Assembly: GCA_036787815.1 (NCBI GenBank)
Contig: DAIQOP010000020.1
Span: forward strand, 1-24,522
Length of the DNA: 24,522 nucleotides
Direction of reading: 5' to 3'
Source of the DNA: DATBAK01 sp036787815
GTDB taxonomy: Bacteria; Actinomycetota; Acidimicrobiia; IMCC26256; PALSA-610
The notes under the pieces are model-generated. The model saw only the letters and a list, made by a program, of their open reading frames with translations, had not been told where the DNA came from and searched no databases. The position numbers and the translations under genes are program-made. This document shows positions 21,006 through 24,522 of the stretch, in pieces; within the stretch, counting starts at the first letter, position 1, and the number at the start of each line of letters is the position of its first letter.

Positions 21006-22597
21006 GACGCGAGCCCGCCCATCATCAGGCCGAGGCGCTGCAGGTCGAGATCTTCGCGGGCCGTCTCACCGACGATGTGGCCGCGATGGATCACCGCGAT
21101 CCGGTGCGCGAGCGCGACGAGCTCTTCGAGCTCGGTCGAGATCAGCAACACGGCGATGCCGCTCGCGGCCGCGGCGCGGATGCGCTCCGTCATGTAGTCG
21201 ATCGCGCCGACGTCGAGCCCACGGGTCGGCTGCGCGGCGACGAGCACGCCCGGATTGCGCGACAGCTCACGCGCGAGGACCACGCGCTGCTGGTTCCCGC
21301 CGGAGAGCGACGACATCGGCGCGTCGATCGATTCCGTCGTGATCGCGAACTGCTCGACGCGGGCCTGCGCGAGCGCGCGGAGCCGCCGGCGGTTGACGAA
21401 ACCCCTCGAGCAGATCCCGTCGATGTCGCCGACGACGAGGTTCTCGGCGACCGACAGCTCGAGGATCGACGCCGCGCGGCGGTCTTCGGGCACGACACCG
21501 ATGCCGGCAGCGGCCATCGCACCGGCCCGGCCGCAGCGCACCGGCACTCCACCAACCTCGACCGTGCCCGACACGATCGGGAGGAGGCTCGAGAGCAGAT
21601 CGCCGAGCGGCTTCTGCCCGTTCCCCTCGGTGCCGGCGAGCCCCACGATCTCGCCGCGGCGTACGTCGAGGCTGAAGCGGTCGAGGAGGGTGCGGCCGTC
21701 GGCGGCGACGGCGGTGACGTCGCGCAACGAGAGCATCGCGCGCTCGCGGTCGCGCGTGATCGTGGGAGAGACCGACACCGGTCGTGCGGCGGGGGGAACG
21801 GCGGGTGGCGCGTCGAGGTCGAGGTGGCCGATCGCGGCGCCGACCGATTCGAGCGACACGACCCGGCCGATCATCTCGCGCGCGAGCTCGTCGGCGTCGG
21901 TGCGCGCGGTCTCGACGCGCCCGACGACCTCGCCGTTGCGCATGATCGTCACGCGGTCGGTCGCGTGCAGGATCTCGTCGAGCTTGTGACTGATGAGGAT
22001 GACGGCCCGGTTCTCCTCGCGCACGACCGTGCGCAGCACGCCGAAGAGCTCGAGCGACTCCGCGGCGGTGAGCACCGAGGTGGGTTCGTCGAGGATGAAC
22101 ACGCGCGGATCGCGCATGAGGCACTTCACGATCTCGACCCGCTGGCGTTGGCCCGTGGTGAGATCGTCGACCCGTGCGCGCGCGTCGATCGCGAGGCCGT
22201 ACCGCTCGGCGGTCTCGTGCACGCGGCGAATGGTCCGGCCCGCGTCGACGCGCCCCTGCTCGCCGAGGGTCACGTTCTCCCAGACCGTGAGCGGTCCGAT
22301 CAGGCTGAAGTGCTGGTGCACCATCGCGAGGCCGAGGCGCGCCGCCTCGATCGGATCGTGGATCGCGACCGCGGTGCCGTCGACGAGGATCTCGCCGGCG
22401 TCGGGGGCGACCAGCCCGAGCAGGATGTTCATGAGGGTCGTCTTGCCCGCGCCGTTCTGGCCGAGCACACCGTGGATCTCGCCGCGCCGCGCCGACAGGT
22501 CGATGCGGTCGCACGCCAGGACCGGGCCGAACCGCTTCGTGATCGACCGGACCTCGATCGCGGGAGGCGTGACGCCCGTCGGTCCGCTCGTCGTCAT
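21002..22597 (-). CDS. Two-domain ABC transporter ATPase (nucleoside/simple-sugar type)
   Basis: This subunit powers the importer with two nucleotide-binding domains in one chain of 531 residues. The first has Walker A GQNGAGKT (46-53), the Q-loop region MVHQHFSLI, signature LTTGQ (146-150) and Walker B VFILDEPT. The second has a changed P-loop, GTEGNGQKPL, lacking the GKS/T core, then SLSGGNQQRVVLARELSR and a Walker B region reading VAAQPTRGLD. A degenerate second P-loop is normal in the RbsA/YufO family, so this is not decay. No ribosome site is seen before the ATG at 22597; the gene starts 22 bases after the lipoprotein stop. Its end overlaps the first permease start. Confidence 0.94.
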   Translation of the reverse strand: MTTSGPTGVTPPAIEVRSITKRFGPVLACDRIDLSARRGEIHGVLGQNGAGKTTLMNILLGLVAPDAGEILVDGTAVAIHDPIEAARLGLAMVHQHFSLIGPLTVWENVTLGEQGRVDAGRTIRRVHETAERYGLAIDARARVDDLTTGQRQRVEIVKCLMRDPRVFILDEPTSVLTAAESLELFGVLRTVVREENRAVILISHKLDEILHATDRVTIMRNGEVVGRVETARTDADELAREMIGRVVSLESVGAAIGHLDLDAPPAVPPAARPVSVSPTITRDRERAMLSLRDVTAVAADGRTLLDRFSLDVRRGEIVGLAGTEGNGQKPLGDLLSSLLPIVSGTVEVGGVPVRCGRAGAMAAAGIGVVPEDRRAASILELSVAENLVVGDIDGICSRGFVNRRRLRALAQARVEQFAITTESIDAPMSSLSGGNQQRVVLARELSRNPGVLVAAQPTRGLDVGAIDYMTERIRAAAASGIAVLLISTELEELVALAHRIAVIHRGHIVGETAREDLDLQRLGLMMGGLAS

Positions 22598-22619
22598 GGT
22601 CGGCTCGTCGTGGCGATCG

Positions 22620-23768
22620 TTACGACGTCGGCACGTAGCCGTTGTAGTCGTTCAGACCCGTGAGGGTGGCGGTGTTGACGGTGCCGGTGCCGATGTCCTT
22701 GATCGTCTGCGCGAGCACTGTGGCCTGGTCGCCGGTCGGCTTGCAGATCTTCACCGTCGGTGCCGCGTCGACGCCCATGTGGAACGTGAGCGACGTGCCG
22801 ACCTTCAGCTGCCCCTGCGCGAACTTCGTGATCGCGCCGGCGAAGTAGTCGCCGGGGCTGAAGATCACCGAGATCGCGTACGGCGGGCTCGTCGACGCGC
22901 ACCGGTCGGTGCCCGGCGTGAGCACCGGGATGCCGTCCTTCGCGGCCTGGAGCGCGACCGCGTCGGTCGCGCCGCCGAGGTACGGGTACACGATGCCGAC
23001 TCCCTGGGCCTTCATCGCCGTGTAGGCCTCGACCGCGAGATCCGACTTGTCGAAGTCGCCGGTGTAGGTGGAGACGACCGTCGCGTTCGGCACCTGGGTC
23101 TTGATCCCGACCCCCCACGCCTTCGCGAAGTTGGTCGTGAACGGCGCCTGGAAGCCGCTGATGAACCCGGCCTTGGTGACACCCTTGGCCTTCATCACGA
23201 GACCGGCGGCGACACCCGACGCGTACCCCGACTGGCTCACGATGTCGTTCGTCTGCGCGAAGTACTTCGTCTGCACCACGCCCTGCCCGCCGGCGACGTA
23301 CCAGACCGTTCCCTTGCACACCGTCTCCGCGGCCACGGGGATCGCGTCCTTCAACGTGCTCGCCGCGATCGCGACCATGTCGGGCTTCTGGCGGCACAGG
23401 TTGCGGGCGTCGTTCGCGGCGTTCGACGGCTGCACCTTGTCGACGGTGACGACCGTCCATCCGTGCCGCTTCGCGAAGGCCGCGGTCTCGTCGACGAAGC
23501 TCTCGTAGTAGCCCTTGTCGTGCGTGTCGCCGGGGCTGAGGATGCCGATCACGACCTTGCCGTCGCCGTTGACGTCGGGTTCGCCGGGGGCGAGGTAGCC
23601 CGCCTTCGCGCTCCCGCACCAACCCCACGGGCCGTTCCCGTTGGCGCACGACACCGCCGGCGCCTTCGTGGTGGTCGGGGCACTGCTCTTGCTGCTCCCG
23701 CAGGCGGCGAGCGCCGTTGTGGCCACGACCAGTGCGGCGGTCGTCGCGGCGAACGTTCGGATCTTCAT
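22620..23768 (-). CDS. BMP-family substrate-binding lipoprotein
   Basis: This is the extracytoplasmic receptor of the ABC importer, of the BmpA/PnrA nucleoside-binding family. It has 382 residues. The lipoprotein signal peptide ends in LAAC with Cys23 as the lipidated residue, followed by a Ser/Thr/Lys linker. The binding fold has VVIGILSPGDTHDKGYYESF and, at the hinge, the VVSTYTGDFDKSDLAVEAYTAMKAQGVGIVYPYLGG block. A 40-residue stretch before the fold has Cys41 and Cys51 and an Asp-x-Asn-x-Asp-Gly loop (65-70). The ATG at 23768 is chosen over ATG 23783 because GAGGAG sits 7-8 bases before it and the signal peptide then has normal length. A GntR regulator gene ends 37 bases upstream. Confidence 0.93.
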   Translation of the reverse strand: MKIRTFAATTAALVVATTALAACGSSKSSAPTTTKAPAVSCANGNGPWGWCGSAKAGYLAPGEPDVNGDGKVVIGILSPGDTHDKGYYESFVDETAAFAKRHGWTVVTVDKVQPSNAANDARNLCRQKPDMVAIAASTLKDAIPVAAETVCKGTVWYVAGGQGVVQTKYFAQTNDIVSQSGYASGVAAGLVMKAKGVTKAGFISGFQAPFTTNFAKAWGVGIKTQVPNATVVSTYTGDFDKSDLAVEAYTAMKAQGVGIVYPYLGGATDAVALQAAKDGIPVLTPGTDRCASTSPPYAISVIFSPGDYFAGAITKFAQGQLKVGTSLTFHMGVDAAPTVKICKPTGDQATVLAQTIKDIGTGTVNTATLTGLNDYNGYVPTS

Positions 23769-23805
23769 CTGGCTGCTCCTCATGCGTTGCTCACACGTAG
23801 CTCGT

Positions 23806-24522
23806 TCACACCATTCGGGCGATCAGTTGCTGTTCGACCTGGCCGAGATGCCGCTCGACGGCGGCGATCGCGCGGTCGGCGTCGCCCGCGAAGATCGCGT
23901 CAGCGATCTCGTTGTAGGCCTTCGCGGAATCGAAGATCACCTGCTTCACGAGCCAGAGGTTCGAGCTCGAGTCGAGCAGGGAGTCGAGCGCAGACGAGTT
24001 GAACTGCGCGTCGAGCACCTTCCCGTACAGCTCCGCGAGCGTCTCGTTCCCGCACGCGCGCGCGATCGCGACGTGGAACGCGCGAGCGATGCGGCGGTAG
24101 TCGGCCAGCGACATCTCGGGTGTGAGACTGCGGGCGATCGAGCGGATGCGGGCGCGGTCGGCGGCCTCCGCGCGTGTGGCGGTGAGCCGGGCGATCGGCA
24201 CCTCGACGATGCGGCGCACCTCCACGAGCTCCTCGAGGTGGCGCTTGCGGTTCGCGTGGCCCGCGGGCGTGTCGAGCTCCATGCCGGGCAGGTGCTCGGC
24301 GACGTACGGTCGGTTGGCCCGCTTGGTGATGACGCCGACCGAGACGAGACCCTGGATCGCCTCGCGCACCGACGTGCGGGCGACGCCGAACTCCTCGCAC
24401 AGCGACCGCTCCGACGGCAGGCGGCTGCCGGGCAGGAGCGCGCCGCTGCGGATGCTCTCGAGCAGCGCGTCGCGGATGCCTTCGGAGACGGTCTGGCGCT
24501 CGATGGGAACGAAGCGGGGCCG
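23806..24522 (-). CDS. GntR-family regulator, FadR/FCD subgroup (N-terminus outside window)
   Basis: This transcription factor probably controls the transporter operon it heads. 238 codons are visible; only a few N-terminal residues are likely missing. The winged helix-turn-helix reads LLPGSRLPSERSLCEEFGVARTSVREAIQGL. The C-terminal FCD ligand domain has DYRRIARAFHVAIARACGN and ends VERHLGQVEQQL. Most FCD proteins bind a metal through one Asp and three His. Here the His usually found as EHRAI appears replaced (AYNEIADAI), so metal binding may be altered. The gene is co-directional with the lipoprotein gene 37 bases downstream. A nucleoside or purine-derived effector is a guess from context. 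Confidence 0.9.
   Translation of the reverse strand, partial: RPRFVPIERQTVSEGIRDALLESIRSGALLPGSRLPSERSLCEEFGVARTSVREAIQGLVSVGVITKRANRPYVAEHLPGMELDTPAGHANRKRHLEELVEVRRIVEVPIARLTATRAEAADRARIRSIARSLTPEMSLADYRRIARAFHVAIARACGNETLAELYGKVLDAQFNSSALDSLLDSSSNLWLVKQVIFDSAKAYNEIADAIFAGDADRAIAAVERHLGQVEQQLIARMV

Noticed and set aside
21537..21680. Loss of Walker A in the second ATPase domain as a sign of decay
   Set aside because: A GNGQ-type P-loop without GKS/T in the second domain is normal for the RbsA/YufO-like ATPases.

Overview
The window is very GC-rich, densely coded actinobacterial DNA. Start codons are often GTG or TTG, and many genes overlap by ATGA or GTGA. A secreted protein with the 'GYWLV..DGGIFSFGDA.FHGSTG' repeat, a type I recall as common in Acidimicrobiia, plus the gene set point to an Acidimicrobiia-like actinobacterium. 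That taxonomic call is an inference. A run of 10 Ns (7994-8003) shows the sequence is a scaffolded assembly.

Layout. (1) 1-2204, minus strand: an ethylmalonyl-CoA/acyl-CoA mutase (meaA type, cut by the window edge) follows a 3-hydroxybutyryl-CoA dehydrogenase, which fits C4/C5 acyl-CoA metabolism such as the ethylmalonyl-CoA pathway. (2) 2301-3766: an S51/cyanophycinase-like protein whose nucleophile serine seems lost, with a 20-bp tandem duplication at its start, converges on a membrane-anchored cyclophilin. (3) 3858-6133: lysC and asd, translationally coupled, are the first two steps of the aspartate-family amino acid pathway. A well-placed internal ribosome site in lysC suggests a separate regulatory subunit. 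(4) 6156-9078: an ECF-type transporter in which a membrane domain and two ATPases form one polypeptide, followed by EcfT. The first gene is interrupted by the N gap, and the sequence itself shows how to close it. (5) 9164-17253: a surface-glycan-like locus with a DegT aminotransferase, an NDP-sugar epimerase, two integral membrane proteins, an intact NodB polysaccharide deacetylase, and a 948-residue fusion of epimerase, GT2 glycosyltransferase, membrane block and catalytically dead NodB domain. (6) 17358-19020: a secreted VanY-like peptidase with a C-terminal 42-residue repeat array, then a small winged-helix protein. (7) 19042-24522, minus strand: a GntR/FCD regulator (cut by the window edge), a BMP-family lipoprotein, a two-domain ATPase and two permeases form a nucleoside-type ABC uptake operon.

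The most unusual part is region 5. The giant fusion carries paralogs of two stand-alone neighbours (the epimerase at 10369-11289 and the deacetylase at 13389-14375), and its NodB domain has lost nearly every metal-binding and catalytic residue while keeping the fold-defining motifs. This suggests a membrane glycan-assembly protein with a non-catalytic, perhaps sugar-binding, deacetylase-like domain. No tRNA, rRNA, CRISPR array, insertion sequence or phage gene was seen, and no gene-free stretch exceeds about 110 bases.
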